NCBI RefSeq assembly: GCF_009801115.1
Contig: NZ_VTOL01000003.1
Coordinates: 434,001 to 498,000 of the forward strand
Direction: 5' to 3'
From: Dyadobacter sp. 3J3
GTDB taxonomy: Bacteria; Bacteroidota; Bacteroidia; Cytophagales; Spirosomataceae
Length of the DNA stretch: 64,000 bases
The position numbers and the translations under genes were made by a program. A model generated the notes under the pieces. It searched no databases. It saw only the letters and a list, made by a program, of their open reading frames with translations, and was not told where the DNA came from. This document shows, in pieces, positions 1 to 9,709 of the stretch (positions are counted from its first letter, which is position 1; every line of letters starts with the position of its first letter).

Positions 1-1
1 C

Positions 2-1978
2 GGTATCTACAATTCCGCTTACACGCCTGCCGGTACCTGGAATATATCAGAACCTGCGCTTCAGCTTACGCATGGTGATGGAAATAAATCACTGGATCTT
101 GTTTATGTTAGTCATAAAACAACAAAAGAAAATGATAATGTAAGTATTACAAGCATCATTTTAAAGGACCCGGTTTATCCTGTTGAGGTGACACTTTTTT
201 ACAAAACCTACTTTCAGGAAAACGTCGTTGAACAATGGAATGTGATTAAAAGCGAAGAAAAAAATCCGGTAACGCTTCAAAAATATGCCTCTGCCAATCT
301 TTATTTCATAGCAAAAGATTACTACCTGACGCATTATAACGGAACCTGGGCCAAGGAAATGAATCCTGAAGAAGAACTGCTGACAGCAGGGATTCGCGTA
401 TTGGATTCAAAACTGGGTACACGTGCCAATCTTTTCCAACCGCCAAGTTTTTCTTTATCATTTGATAAACCTGCTACGGAAACGGAAGGTAAAGTATTGT
501 TGGGAACATTAGCATGGTCAGGAAACTTCAAGATGGATTTTGAAGTAGATTCCTATCATAATTTGCGTCTTATTGCTGGTATTAATCCTTACGCTTCCGA
601 ATATCCGCTTGCTTCCAAACAGGAATTCAAAACGCCATCTTTCATTTATACTTTTTCGGAAAATGGAAAAGGCGAGGCAAGCCGCAATTTGCACAACTGG
701 GCCAGGAAATATAGAATTCTGGATGGCGAAGGAACAAGAATGACACTTTTAAACAATTGGGAAGCTACATATTTTGATTTTAATGAAGACAAACTTTCAG
801 AACTTTTCAAAGATGGCAAAAAGCTTGGCGTCGATCTATTTTTATTGGATGATGGCTGGTTTGCCAACAAATATCCAAGAAATAATGATAAAGCTGGCTT
901 AGGCGACTGGCAGGAAAATGTCAAGAAATTGCCCCATGGAATCGGTTATCTTGTCAAGGAAGCACAGAAAACAGGGATAAAATTTGGTATTTGGGTGGAG
1001 CCTGAAATGGTAAACCCTAAAAGTGAATTGTATGAAAAACATCCTGACTGGGTGATCAAACAACCGCAGCGCCCGGAACATTATATGCGCAACCAGCTTC
1101 CGTTGGACTTGTCAAATCCAGAGGTTCAGGATTTTGTCTATGGAATTTTAAACAAACTGTTCACGGAAAATCCAGATATCGCTTATATAAAATGGGATTG
1201 TAACGCGATTACTTTTAATGCTTACTCGCCTTATCTCGAAAAAACCAAGCAAAAACAATCTCAATTTTATGTTGATTATGTAAAAGGCTTATATAAAGTT
1301 TTGGAAAAATTGCGTGCAAAATATCCAAAAGTCCCGATGATGCTCTGCTCAGGTGGCGGAGGTCGGGTGGATTACGAAGCATTGAAATATTTCACAGAAT
1401 TCTGGCCTAGTGATAATACGGATCCTCTGGAAAGGATTTTTATGCAATGGGAATATTCTTACTTTTTCCCTGCTATCGCACAAAGTGCACACGTAACGGA
1501 TTGGGGAAAACAACCTTTAAAATTCCGTACGGATGTGGCGATGATGGGCCGTTTAGGTTATGATATTGTAGTAAGTCATTTGAGTGAAAAAGATTTAAAA
1601 TTCAGTCAGGAGGTGGTTTCAACTTATAATAGGGTGAAGGACGTAATTTTCCAGGGCGATTTGTTCCGGTTGGTTGATCCTAAGAAAAATGACTACGCGG
1701 CTTTGATGTTTGCTGCAAAAAACAAATCCAAAGCGATTTTATTTTCCTATTTAGTCGGTAACAGAAATGGCGATGGCTCAGACACGCCTTTCCGCCTGGA
1801 AGGTTTGGACGCTTCTAAAAATTACAAAGTGAAGGAATTGAATTTATATCCGGAAACGAAATCTGCCTTGAAGGAAGACCAGATTTATTCAGGTGAATAT
1901 TTGATGACAGTTGGATTTAACCCGGTCGTGAATGCGAGGAGAACGAGTGTGGTGGTAGAGATTGTGATGGTGCCGTAG
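2..1978 (+). CDS. Alpha-galactosidase, GH36 family (5' end outside window)
   Basis: The reading frame is open from base 2, so the gene starts upstream of the window and only its last ~658 codons are seen. GH36 enzymes hydrolyse terminal alpha-galactosides such as raffinose and melibiose. The beta-sandwich N-domain is partly present, followed by the barrel: WEATYFDFNE, then LFLLDDGWF, then IKWDCN with the nucleophile Asp (codon at 1196), then the Cys-Gly-rich CSGGGGR and WPSDNTDP with the acid/base Asp (codon at 1412). Both catalytic carboxylates are intact. Whether it has a signal peptide cannot be seen. The last residues and the TAG stop are encoded by the left arm of the palindromic element at 1975-2164, so the C-terminal tail may have been reshaped by that element. 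Family call is secure; substrate is inferred from family only. Confidence 0.93.
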   Translation, partial: GIYNSAYTPAGTWNISEPALQLTHGDGNKSLDLVYVSHKTTKENDNVSITSIILKDPVYPVEVTLFYKTYFQENVVEQWNVIKSEEKNPVTLQKYASANLYFIAKDYYLTHYNGTWAKEMNPEEELLTAGIRVLDSKLGTRANLFQPPSFSLSFDKPATETEGKVLLGTLAWSGNFKMDFEVDSYHNLRLIAGINPYASEYPLASKQEFKTPSFIYTFSENGKGEASRNLHNWARKYRILDGEGTRMTLLNNWEATYFDFNEDKLSELFKDGKKLGVDLFLLDDGWFANKYPRNNDKAGLGDWQENVKKLPHGIGYLVKEAQKTGIKFGIWVEPEMVNPKSELYEKHPDWVIKQPQRPEHYMRNQLPLDLSNPEVQDFVYGILNKLFTENPDIAYIKWDCNAITFNAYSPYLEKTKQKQSQFYVDYVKGLYKVLEKLRAKYPKVPMMLCSGGGGRVDYEALKYFTEFWPSDNTDPLERIFMQWEYSYFFPAIAQSAHVTDWGKQPLKFRTDVAMMGRLGYDIVVSHLSEKDLKFSQEVVSTYNRVKDVIFQGDLFRLVDPKKNDYAALMFAAKNKSKAILFSYLVGNRNGDGSDTPFRLEGLDASKNYKVKELNLYPETKSALKEDQIYSGEYLMTVGFNPVVNARRTSVVVEIVMVP

Positions 1979-2164
1979 GGGCGACCCTTGTGGTCGCCCG
2001 TTGGAATAAATAACCATGGTAATTTATTCCAACGCAAATCAAACGGAATAAATAATCCGTCGTTTGGATAACTATAACCATTAACATATTTTGCAAATTG
2101 TGTTTGAGCCCAAAATTATAAATAATTTTGGGCTCAAACGGGCGACCACAAGGGTCGCCCCTAC
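1975..2164. repeat. 190-bp palindromic element with perfect 26-bp terminal inverted repeats
   Basis: The ends 1975-2000 and 2139-2164 are exact reverse complements over 26 bases (core GGGGCGACCCTTGTGGTCGC). Inside lie further palindromes: 2001-2032 (TTGGAATAAAT around ACCATGGT, nearly perfect), a weaker one near 2041-2067, and 2103-2138 (17-bp perfect stem, 2-base loop). There is no ORF. The left arm holds the stop codon of the GH36 gene and the right arm the stop codon of the minus-strand phosphoribosyltransferase gene. It looks like a MITE or REP-type mobile palindrome lying between convergent genes, and could also act as a bidirectional terminator. The structure is seen directly; mobility is inferred. 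Confidence 0.8.
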
Positions 2165-2682
2165 CTGAGGTACACACCTTCTTCGGAGGGACGACTCAGG
2201 ATTACTTCTACTCTTTCACTGATGGTTGTGCTTAATGAATATCCTACATAATTGGCAGATACCGGGAATAAATGATGCTCACGATCTACGATCACGGCAA
2301 CTTGCACTTTTTTCATTCTCACTTTAAGAAACGGTTCAAGAGCGAATGCCAGGGTACGTCCGGTGTTTAAAACATCATCCACAACTACTGCAACCTGGTT
2401 TTCCAGCAAAACTGAGTCATCGTCAAAATGGATTTCACTTTGCCAGTGAATTGTTTTGTCGAAACGAAGTTCAACCAGTTTCACATCAAGCGGTGAAATG
2501 CACTTTAACTCTTCTGTAAGGATTTTTGCAAACTGATATCCCTCTCCTGCTATACCAGCCAGGATGATAGCACTTTCTTCAAAATTTTGTTCATAGATCT
2601 CAAAAGCGATCCGCCGGATTTTTTGACGGGTTTGCAGAGAAGTCAATATTTGTCGGTGTGTATCTATATTTGTAATTTCCAT
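2161..2682 (-). CDS. PyrR-like phosphoribosyltransferase
   Basis: A 173-residue type I phosphoribosyltransferase. The PRPP-binding loop VVVDDVLNTGRT lies near residue 100, followed by VDREHHLFPVSANYVGYSLST, which resembles the C-terminal half of PyrR (VDRGHRELPIRADYIG in Bacillus). PyrR proteins make UMP from uracil and PRPP and, in Firmicutes, control pyr attenuation; regulatory use here is unproven. The ATG at 2682 (MEITNID) is chosen over an upstream in-frame TTG at 2697 because it is the only ATG and fits the family length. The stop codon falls in the right arm of the palindromic element. It lies 108 bases downstream of the glutamine amidotransferase gene on the same strand, so co-transcription is possible. 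Confidence 0.85.
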   Translation of the reverse strand: MEITNIDTHRQILTSLQTRQKIRRIAFEIYEQNFEESAIILAGIAGEGYQFAKILTEELKCISPLDVKLVELRFDKTIHWQSEIHFDDDSVLLENQVAVVVDDVLNTGRTLAFALEPFLKVRMKKVQVAVIVDREHHLFPVSANYVGYSLSTTISERVEVILSRPSEEGVYLR

Positions 2683-2790
2683 TTTAATGTCGTTCAAAAT
2701 ATTCGGGTTTTCTTCAACTTATACTGCTTGTCTTTTTTTTTGTAAAAATCTTATAATCTTCTGAGAACAAAAAATTAAACTAAATAATAG

Positions 2791-3507
2791 CTATTTCTTG
2801 ATCTTATCAACCTCCGCAAAATTGACGATCCATTGAGCAAATTGTTTTTCCGATGTTGGTAATTCAAGGCTCATTATTCCCATTTCAACTTTTTGTTCTC
2901 CGATTCGTTCCACTCTTAATTCCATCAATGCCTTGTCATAAGCTTTGGGAAATTCAGGATGTGCCTGTATTCCAAGCATCGTTTCGCCAACCTGAAACAT
3001 GGCATACGGACAATCGGGAGTTTGTGCCAATAAAATACTTTCGGGAGGCAATTTCAAAACCTGATCCTGGCACATCATCAATAGATTGAAAGATGATAAC
3101 TGAGGTTTCATCCAATTTTGGATTTGCAGTATTTCAAAAGAATGAACGCCAACACACCAGCCCACATCTGATTTTCTTACTTCGCCACCCAACGCTTCAC
3201 CCAAAATCTGATGCCCGAAACAAACGCCTATATATATTTTTCCTGCATGAAATATTTCCCTGACAAATGCTTTTAGATTCTCGATCCAGTCGTCACCGTC
3301 ATATACAGAAGACTTTGATCCGGTACAAATGTAGACATCACAAGCATCAACCGAAGAAGGAAAATTTCCATTACAAACATCAAAAAATTCGAATTGCCAG
3401 TGAGACGTAACGGAAGCAAACAATGCAGGAAACATCTGACGGTAATCTCCGGCGATGGGCAAAAATTCGTCACGGACATGATCACATTCTAAAAGACCGA
3501 TTTTCAT
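2791..3507 (-). CDS. Class I glutamine amidotransferase-like protein
   Basis: A 238-residue single-domain class I amidotransferase of the GuaA-like (GATase1) type. The nucleophile elbow GVCFGHQILGEALGG carries the catalytic Cys near residue 95, and GIQAHPEF supplies the His of the triad. There is no synthetase domain, so it is a stand-alone protein. Such proteins are often labelled GMP synthase-like, but act as gamma-glutamyl hydrolases or have unknown substrates. It is divergent from clpB (236 bases apart) and upstream of the PyrR-like gene on the same strand. The ATG at 3507 is clear. The catalytic fold is well supported; the substrate cannot be told from sequence. Confidence 0.85.
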   Translation of the reverse strand: MKIGLLECDHVRDEFLPIAGDYRQMFPALFASVTSHWQFEFFDVCNGNFPSSVDACDVYICTGSKSSVYDGDDWIENLKAFVREIFHAGKIYIGVCFGHQILGEALGGEVRKSDVGWCVGVHSFEILQIQNWMKPQLSSFNLLMMCQDQVLKLPPESILLAQTPDCPYAMFQVGETMLGIQAHPEFPKAYDKALMELRVERIGEQKVEMGIMSLELPTSEKQFAQWIVNFAEVDKIKK

Positions 3508-3743
3508 TAAAAATAACAGATTAATTATTGCCAGGGCTTAAGGCTCAATATTGCTTTAAAATTAAGAAATAATAAAAGATTTGAAATGAAATATGACCAA
3601 TAAACGGAGGAAACTATCAAGCATGACTTTTTGACGTATATTCACATTAAAATTTAAAAAACACGACATTATTTCCGATTTCTTGTCCCGGCACACTGTT
3701 TGATCAGATTATAATGTTATCAATTAATCAACTAAATACCGCC

Positions 3744-6350
3744 ATGAATTTTAACCAATATACCATCAAGGCGCAGGAAATCATACAACACGCCGCACAA
3801 ATGGCTCAGGGTAACCAGCAGCAGGCTATAGAAACAGGACATGTTGTCAAATCCATTTTGGAGGAAGATCCAAACACGTCTCAGTTTATCCTTAATCAAT
3901 TAAATATTAGTGTAGATGTTTTAAACAACCGTCTGCAAAAAATACTTGATAGTTATCCTCGCGTAAGCGGAACCAGTCAGTCTTTTTTAGGAAATGACCT
4001 GGCAGCTGCTACTGCGAAAGCACAAAATTACTTGAAAGAATTTGGAGACGAATTCATAAGTATCGAGCTTCTTTTACTGGGAATTGTTAGTGGAAAAGAT
4101 TCCACAGCCACCATGTTAAAAGAAGTGGGTTTTACAGAAAAAGAGCTTATAAACGCCATTAAAGAACTTAGAGGAAAAAATAATCCCGTGAAAGATCAAA
4201 ACGCAGAAGCCAAATACCGTTCCCTTGAACGTTACAGCAAAAACCTCAATGAACTTGCCAAAGCGGGTAAAATTGACCCGGTTATAGGCCGTGATGAAGA
4301 AATCAGGCGGGTTTTACAAATATTAAGTCGCCGTACTAAAAACAATCCGATCCTTCTGGGAGAACCCGGAGTTGGGAAAACGGCGATTGTGGAAGGACTT
4401 GCCCAAAGGATTGTTCAGGGTGATGTACCTGAAAATTTAAAATCCAAAATTATCGCTTCTCTGGATATGGGCTTGCTTATCGCAGGTGCCAAATACAAAG
4501 GAGAATTTGAAGAACGTCTGAAAGCTGTTATCAAAGAAGTTACCGATTCGGAAGGTGAAATCGTATTGTTTATTGATGAAATTCATACACTGATCGGTGC
4601 CGGTGGTGGCGGTGAAGGAGCTATGGACGCAGCAAATTTACTAAAACCGGCTTTGGCCCGTGGTGAATTGCATGCGATTGGTGCGACAACGCTGAAAGAA
4701 TATCAGAAATACATGGAAAAGGATAAAGCACTGGAACGCCGTTTCCAGGCTGTGATGGTGGACGAGCCCAGCATTCCTGATGCCATCAGTATCCTTCGTG
4801 GTATTAAAGAAAAATATGAATTACACCACGGCGTGAGAATTCAGGATGACGCTGTGATTGCGGCGGTTGAACTTTCGACCCGTTACATCAGTGACCGTTT
4901 TTTACCAGATAAAGCAATCGACTTAATGGACGAAGCTGCGTCGAAACTCCGTCTGGAAATGGATAGCGTTCCCGAAGAGCTTGATGAGCTGAACCGTAAA
5001 GTGATGCAGCTCGAAATAGAGCGTGAAGCAATTCGCCGTGAAAATAATAAAGAAAAAGAAACGATTTTAAACAAAGAAATCGCTGACCTGAGTGAAAGAC
5101 GGAATAGTCTGAAAGCACTTTGGGAAAATGAAAAAGGAAAAGTTAACGAGGTTCGTACACTTAAAGAGCAGCTTGAACAGCTACGTCTGGAGGCTGAACA
5201 AGCCGAAAGAAGCGGTGATTTTGGGAAAGTAGCAGAGATCCGATATGGCCGAATTCCTGAGGCAAATAGTCGACTGGAGGCTTTAAAGGCATCAGAAAGC
5301 GCAGAAAGCCTGATGCAGGAAGAAGTGACTCCGGAAGAAATTGCAGAAGTTGTAGCCAAATGGACAGGAATCCCGGTGGTGAAAATGCTGCAAAGTGATA
5401 AGGAAAAACTCTTGCATCTGGAAGATCATTTGCATCAACGTGTTGCAGGACAGGATGAAGCCATTACTTTGGTATCTGACGCAGTTCGTAGGAGCCGTGC
5501 TGGTTTGCAGGATTCGAAACGTCCTTTGGGAAGTTTCCTTTTCCTTGGGCCAACAGGTGTGGGTAAAACTGAATTGGCAAAAACGCTTGCTGAATATTTG
5601 TTCAATGACGAAAATTCGATGGTTCGTATCGACATGAGTGAATATCAGGAACGCCATGCGGTAAGTCGTCTGGTTGGAGCCCCTCCTGGTTATGTGGGTT
5701 ATGATGAAGGCGGACAATTAACAGAAGCAGTTCGTCGGAAACCTTACAGTGTTATTCTTTTGGATGAGATTGAAAAAGCCCATCCGGATGTTTGGAATAT
5801 ACTTTTGCAGGTTTTGGATGAAGGTCGTTTGACTGATAATAAAGGCCGTGTTGCCAATTTTAAAAACACGATCATCATCATGACTTCCAATATTGGAAGC
5901 CATATTATTCAGGAAAAATTTGCAGAAGATGAAGGCTGGAACCACGCATTGATCGTAGAAGAAGCCAAACAAGGTGTTCTTGATTTGTTGAAAGCTTCGG
6001 TTCGTCCCGAGTTTTTAAACCGGATCGATGAGATTGTTTTGTTTGAACCGCTATCGATGAAAAATATCCGGAAAATTGTTGATATACAATTTAAAGGAAT
6101 TCAGAAAATGTTGCTTGAACAAGGTGTGACGTTAGATTCCAGCGAAGAAGCATTGACCAAACTTGGAGAAGAAGGTTTTGATCCTGCCTTTGGAGCGCGA
6201 CCTTTGAAAAGAGTGTTGCAGCGCAAAATTCTGAATGAGCTTTCAAAGGGAATTTTGAGCGGCCAGGTTGCCAGAGATTCTGTGATCATGATGGAACTAA
6301 ATGCCAACGGAGAGCTTATTTTTGAAAATGTTGGTGGTGTAGAAATATAA
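3744..6350 (+). CDS. clpB: ATP-dependent chaperone ClpB
   Basis: ClpB is a hexameric AAA+ disaggregase that pulls proteins out of aggregates together with DnaK in the cytoplasm. The 868-residue protein has the full order: Clp N-domain (residues 1-145), first AAA module with Walker [11 protein letters not shown] near residue 208 and Walker [11 protein letters not shown], the coiled-coil middle domain (about 400-525, rich in Glu, Lys, Arg), second AAA module with [10 protein letters not shown] near 602 and [14 protein letters not shown], and the C-terminal D2-small domain. The middle domain and length separate it from ClpA/ClpC. The start ATG at 3744 ([12 protein letters not shown]) matches the usual ClpB N-terminus; an in-frame ATG 30 bases upstream would add an atypical extension. 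No CIRCE-like operator was seen upstream. It is monocistronic, with a terminator directly after it. Confidence 0.97.
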   Translation: MNFNQYTIKAQEIIQHAAQMAQGNQQQAIETGHVVKSILEEDPNTSQFILNQLNISVDVLNNRLQKILDSYPRVSGTSQSFLGNDLAAATAKAQNYLKEFGDEFISIELLLLGIVSGKDSTATMLKEVGFTEKELINAIKELRGKNNPVKDQNAEAKYRSLERYSKNLNELAKAGKIDPVIGRDEEIRRVLQILSRRTKNNPILLGEPGVGKTAIVEGLAQRIVQGDVPENLKSKIIASLDMGLLIAGAKYKGEFEERLKAVIKEVTDSEGEIVLFIDEIHTLIGAGGGGEGAMDAANLLKPALARGELHAIGATTLKEYQKYMEKDKALERRFQAVMVDEPSIPDAISILRGIKEKYELHHGVRIQDDAVIAAVELSTRYISDRFLPDKAIDLMDEAASKLRLEMDSVPEELDELNRKVMQLEIEREAIRRENNKEKETILNKEIADLSERRNSLKALWENEKGKVNEVRTLKEQLEQLRLEAEQAERSGDFGKVAEIRYGRIPEANSRLEALKASESAESLMQEEVTPEEIAEVVAKWTGIPVVKMLQSDKEKLLHLEDHLHQRVAGQDEAITLVSDAVRRSRAGLQDSKRPLGSFLFLGPTGVGKTELAKTLAEYLFNDENSMVRIDMSEYQERHAVSRLVGAPPGYVGYDEGGQLTEAVRRKPYSVILLDEIEKAHPDVWNILLQVLDEGRLTDNKGRVANFKNTIIIMTSNIGSHIIQEKFAEDEGWNHALIVEEAKQGVLDLLKASVRPEFLNRIDEIVLFEPLSMKNIRKIVDIQFKGIQKMLLEQGVTLDSSEEALTKLGEEGFDPAFGARPLKRVLQRKILNELSKGILSGQVARDSVIMMELNANGELIFENVGGVEI

Positions 6351-6373
6351 TTTCAGTCAATTTTAGATTATTT

Positions 6374-6408
6374 AATAGCGCAGCAAATTTTGTTGCGCTA
6401 TTTCTTTT
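6374..6408 (+). terminator. Rho-independent terminator of clpB
   Basis: AATAGCGCA and TGCGCTATT form a stem with further A-T pairing inside, followed by TTTCTTTT. It starts 24 bases after the clpB stop codon. Confidence 0.75.
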
Positions 6409-6580
6409 ACTTATCCCTGATTTATTGTAACTTAACACTTAGTAAGTTAGACTCCGTTGTGAAAGATCTTTCCGATCTTGAAATGAAAAATCCTCAATTA
6501 TTCCCGTTTTGTCTTGGCATATTATTTGTGATCATTATTTTATCAAAAAATTTCATGCAATAATTCAAATAAATATAATT

Positions 6581-7132
6581 ATGGACTCGACATCAAATGT
6601 AATCAAGGTTGCTATTTTGGTAGCCGACGGATTTGAACAGGTAGAAATGACTTGTCCAAGGGCAGCTCTGGACAAAAATGGTGCGACAACCCATATTATA
6701 TCACCTAATAAGGATTCGGTAAAAGGCTGGAATCATGTTGATTGGGGCGGAACACATAAAGTAGATGTGCCCCTGGACAACGCAAGAGCAGATTATTATG
6801 ACGCCTTGGTGATACCTGGCGGCGTGATGGGTCTGGATGCGTTAAGAATAAATTCCAAAGCAGTTGAATTCGTAAGATCGTTTTTTATGAATCACAAGCC
6901 GGTGGCAGCCATATGCCATGGCCCTCAGATTCTGATTAATGCAGATGTCGTTTTAGGTAGAACTTTAACTTCCAATGAAGCCATTAAAAACGATCTGGAA
7001 AATGCAGGAGCAATTTGGACTGACAAAAGTGTAGTATCAGACAACGGTCTGGTTACTAGTAGAAGAACGGATGATTTACCCGCTTTTATCAATCAAATGA
7101 TGAAAGAATTCAATATGGAACTACATCAATAG
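6581..7132 (+). CDS. DJ-1/PfpI family protein (YhbO/PfpI-like)
   Basis: A 183-residue single-domain member of the DJ-1/PfpI superfamily: N-terminal VAILVADGFEQVEMTCPRAAL with the conserved Glu, then VIPGGVMG, and the nucleophile elbow AAICHGPQIL with Cys followed by His, as in PfpI and YhbO. Family members are reported as intracellular peptidases, glyoxalases or deglycases, mostly linked to stress; the true activity here is unknown. The ATG at 6581 (MDSTSNVIK) is used, because the in-frame extension upstream from 6509 starts with a non-ATG codon and has no conserved sequence. It is a single-gene unit between two terminators, following clpB. Confidence 0.88.
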   Translation: MDSTSNVIKVAILVADGFEQVEMTCPRAALDKNGATTHIISPNKDSVKGWNHVDWGGTHKVDVPLDNARADYYDALVIPGGVMGLDALRINSKAVEFVRSFFMNHKPVAAICHGPQILINADVVLGRTLTSNEAIKNDLENAGAIWTDKSVVSDNGLVTSRRTDDLPAFINQMMKEFNMELHQ

Positions 7133-7165
7133 TAATTTCTGGAACTCAATAATAGCTTTTTTCCA

Positions 7166-7206
7166 AACACCTGATTCTGCCCAAGCCGAGTCGGGTGTTC
7201 TTTTTT
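7166..7206 (+). terminator. Rho-independent terminator after the DJ-1/PfpI gene
   Basis: AACACC pairs with GGTGTT across a partly paired interior, followed by CTTTTTT. It begins 34 bases after the stop codon. Confidence 0.65.
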
Positions 7207-7296
7207 ATAGGCACTTTCACCTTTTGATTCTTATCAAACTTCACAATCTTTGTTCAATAAATGTAACCGGCTAAATATAGCAGCTACCCGAAAGAC

Positions 7297-7304
7297 TAAT
7301 TTTG
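7297..7304 (+). promoter_or_regulatory. Bacteroidota -7 box TAATTTTG before the double-ABC gene
   Basis: An exact TAnnTTTG match lies 16 bases before the start codon. No TTG is found at the usual distance upstream, so only half of the promoter consensus is supported. Confidence 0.4.
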
Positions 7305-7320
7305 ATTTGAATACTTCCAT

Positions 7321-8823
7321 ATGACTCAGCTATCACTAGAAAATATTTTTGTAAAAAAGTACGACACAACCGTATTAACAGATTTTAACTGGAAAATAGA
7401 GACCGGAGAACATTGGGCCATAATTGGCCAAAACGGATCTGGAAAAACAACATTATTGGATATTATCTCTGGGAAGTGGCCGGTTTCAAAAGGAAAATTA
7501 AGTTATGGATTTGATCAGCCGGTTCGTGAAATTATTGAGTTTGTACCGAACGATTATTCTTTCAACCGCATCGTAAGTGCCGGAGCAGAATATTATCAGC
7601 AGCGTTTTCACGCTTATGAAGCAGAAAGAGCACCTTCGGTTCGGGCGATTTTAACTGATCAGCTGAAACCTGTTGGTACGGTTAATGAAAATTCCGTGCA
7701 TCTTGCCCCGTCCAAAGTGAATGAAGAACAATTAAAAAAAGTAAGTGAATTATTATCAATTTCTCATTTGCTGGATCATCCTTTTGTTACTTTATCAAAT
7801 GGCGAAACACGGCGGATGCTATTGGCAAAATCACTTTTAAAACATCCAAAAATATTACTTCTTGATCATCCGTTCAGTGGTTTGGATGTTCATTCCCGTG
7901 AGGTTTTGAGAAATGCATTAAGTGAATTGGCGCAGTCGGGCGTCACCATTATCATTGCAACGTCCGCCACAGAGATTCCTCCCTGTGTTACCAATATTCT
8001 TGAAATAAATCATGGCAAAATCGCAAAATTGATTTCGGTTGATGATTTTAAGATAACAAACTATATCGCTGATGCTTTTCCAAAACCTGATCCGCAAAAA
8101 CTGGCAAGCTTCGGAGAACCGAATTTCAAGGATTTTGAAGTTGCGTTTGATCTGAGAAACATTCAGGTTACTTATGGTCAGGATACGATTTTGAAAGGTA
8201 TAAACTGGAAAATCAGCAAAGGAGAAAAGTGGGCTTTATCTGGCGCAAACGGTTCAGGCAAATCCACTTTGCTAAGTATTATCACAGCAGATAATCCGCA
8301 GCGTTTTGCAAATGATTTTGATTTATTTGATAAAAAACGCGGTGGAATTGGGGCTTCGATTTGGGACATCAAACAGAAAATTGGTCACGTTTCTCCTGAA
8401 CTTCATCTTTATTTCCCAAAAAACACAACTGTTTTCAAAACCATAGCATCCGGTTTTTTTGACGCAACGGGTGTATTTTTCAAAAAACTCACTGAAATAC
8501 AAATTGAACGGGTTCATGAAGTTGCTGAACTTCTTCACGTACATTCTTTAATAGAAAAGGATTTTTCCCAGCTTTCCAAAGGAGAACAACGCTTGGTTTT
8601 ATTGGCAAGAGCTTTGGTAAAAAACCCACCCCTATTAATTCTCGACGAACCTTGCCAGGGATTGGATAACATTTCAATTGAATATTTCAAATCAGTCGTT
8701 GATGCAATTTGCGACACACCGGAAAGGACTTTGATCTATGTTTCACATTATGTGAATGAGATTCCTTCCTGCGTGACGAAGTTTTTGAAGTTGGAGAAGG
8801 GGGAAGTGGTTGAAAACAGGTAG
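7321..8823 (+). CDS. Tandem ABC ATPase (ModF/PhrA-like)
   Basis: A 500-residue soluble protein made of two ABC ATPase domains in tandem, without membrane segments. NBD1: Walker A GQNGSGKTTL, signature LSNGETRR, Walker B ILLLDHPFSGLD. NBD2: GANGSGKSTL, signature LSKGEQRL, Walker B LLILDEPCQGLD. NBD1 has His where the catalytic Glu normally follows the Walker B Asp, whereas NBD2 keeps it, so the two sites are probably unequal. The layout matches ModF (PhrA) proteins, found with or without molybdate transporters; no modABC genes are nearby. It is a cytoplasmic ATPase of unclear role: regulator, or energiser of a transporter encoded elsewhere. Monocistronic. Confidence 0.85.
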   Translation: MTQLSLENIFVKKYDTTVLTDFNWKIETGEHWAIIGQNGSGKTTLLDIISGKWPVSKGKLSYGFDQPVREIIEFVPNDYSFNRIVSAGAEYYQQRFHAYEAERAPSVRAILTDQLKPVGTVNENSVHLAPSKVNEEQLKKVSELLSISHLLDHPFVTLSNGETRRMLLAKSLLKHPKILLLDHPFSGLDVHSREVLRNALSELAQSGVTIIIATSATEIPPCVTNILEINHGKIAKLISVDDFKITNYIADAFPKPDPQKLASFGEPNFKDFEVAFDLRNIQVTYGQDTILKGINWKISKGEKWALSGANGSGKSTLLSIITADNPQRFANDFDLFDKKRGGIGASIWDIKQKIGHVSPELHLYFPKNTTVFKTIASGFFDATGVFFKKLTEIQIERVHEVAELLHVHSLIEKDFSQLSKGEQRLVLLARALVKNPPLLILDEPCQGLDNISIEYFKSVVDAICDTPERTLIYVSHYVNEIPSCVTKFLKLEKGEVVENR

Positions 8824-8838
8824 TACCTTTGTTAACGA

Positions 8839-8865
8839 TTGAGAACAAACAAATAGGTATTTTTG
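8839..8865 (+). promoter_or_regulatory. Candidate promoter of the nucleotidyltransferase gene
   Basis: TATTTTTG at 8858-8865 is an exact -7 box. The nearest TTG (8839-8841) is 16 bases upstream, slightly short of the usual spacing. The start codon follows 26 bases after the box. Confidence 0.4.
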
Positions 8866-8891
8866 TAACACGTTCAAGATCATGCTGAAAT

Positions 8892-9236
8892 ATGGAAAGG
8901 CTCGAATTATATTCCTCTGCTATTATTAAACTTTGTGAAACTCACAAGGTTAAAAGCTTATACGCTTTTGGCTCAGTTTTGACAGATAATTTTAATAGTG
9001 AAAGCGATATTGATTTGATTGTAGATTTTGAAGAGATTGAAACTGAGGAATATGCAGATAATTATTTTGATTTAAAATTTTCTCTTCAACATATTTTAGA
9101 AAGACCCATTGATCTGTTAGAAGAACAAGCAATTAAAAATCCATATTTTAGAGGCTCAATTAATAAACAGAGAAAACTCGTTTATCAGTATCAGACAATT
9201 GTCAATGTAAAACATAATTTACTAAGCGAAAATTGA
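8892..9236 (+). CDS. Minimal nucleotidyltransferase (MNT-like)
   Basis: A 114-residue protein of the polymerase-beta nucleotidyltransferase fold. The active-site motif is LYAFGSVLTDNFNSESDIDLIVDF, a GS motif followed by SDIDL with the two metal-binding Asp residues, at residues 24-48. A third carboxylate is probably the Asp in ERPIDLLEE. MNT proteins often act as antitoxins that modify a HEPN partner, but no HEPN gene is adjacent here, so this is a solitary copy or its partner has been lost. It is AT-richer than the flanking housekeeping genes, consistent with an accessory origin. Start ATG at 8892. Confidence 0.82.
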   Translation: MERLELYSSAIIKLCETHKVKSLYAFGSVLTDNFNSESDIDLIVDFEEIETEEYADNYFDLKFSLQHILERPIDLLEEQAIKNPYFRGSINKQRKLVYQYQTIVNVKHNLLSEN

Positions 9237-9505
9237 TAACCTCTCTTTTTAAATTAGAGCAGTTCTCCATTCGACTATAAACTCATCTCCTGATTATCCA
9301 ATAAGTCTTTTCAAAAATCCACTTAATTTTACAAGAAAAACACTTATTAAATACTGGTTGACAAATCTTTATGCAAAGATCGCATATCTACATAATAGCC
9401 TTTCATAATTTCGTTAAAATGATATAACTTCGATTATATATTAATTACCATTAGATTTTGGCCCTGACGACGCACTACTTTTTTTGTATATTTAAATAAA
9501 AAACC

Positions 9506-9709
9506 ATGATCATAGAAAGAACAAAGGACGAGGTAATCTTCCGTTTACCAGTCAACACTAATTTAGATGATTTACAGGATATGGCAGATTTATTTGAATT
9601 TAAAGAATTATCTAAAAATTCAGCAGCTACTCAGCAGGAAGTTGATGATTTGGTTAAAAAAATAAAAATAGATAGGTGGGCTAAAACCAAGTCTAAGATT
9701 GGTTTATGA
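9506..9709 (+). CDS. Probable antitoxin of a PIN toxin pair
   Basis: A 67-residue, mostly charged protein (MIIERTKDEVIFRLP, then a helical Asp/Glu/Lys-rich stretch and a basic tail DRWAKTKSKIGL). I recognise no named family. It is called antitoxin because its stop overlaps the start of the PIN-domain gene by four bases (ATGA), the usual arrangement of such pairs, and because of its size. The N-terminal strand could be a dimerising DNA-binding part and the C-terminal helix the toxin-binding part; both are inference. It lies in an AT-rich patch between a nucleotidyltransferase gene and porQ. Confidence 0.72.
   Translation: MIIERTKDEVIFRLPVNTNLDDLQDMADLFEFKELSKNSAATQQEVDDLVKKIKIDRWAKTKSKIGL

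Noticed and set aside
3600..3743. A CIRCE- or sigma-32-type heat-shock operator before clpB
   Set aside because: I looked for a long inverted repeat and for TTG-N17-23-TAnnTTTG and found no convincing match.
4883..5359. 158-codon frame antisense to clpB
   Set aside because: Ser/Arg-rich translation typical of the complement of a Glu/Lys-rich coiled coil; shadow.
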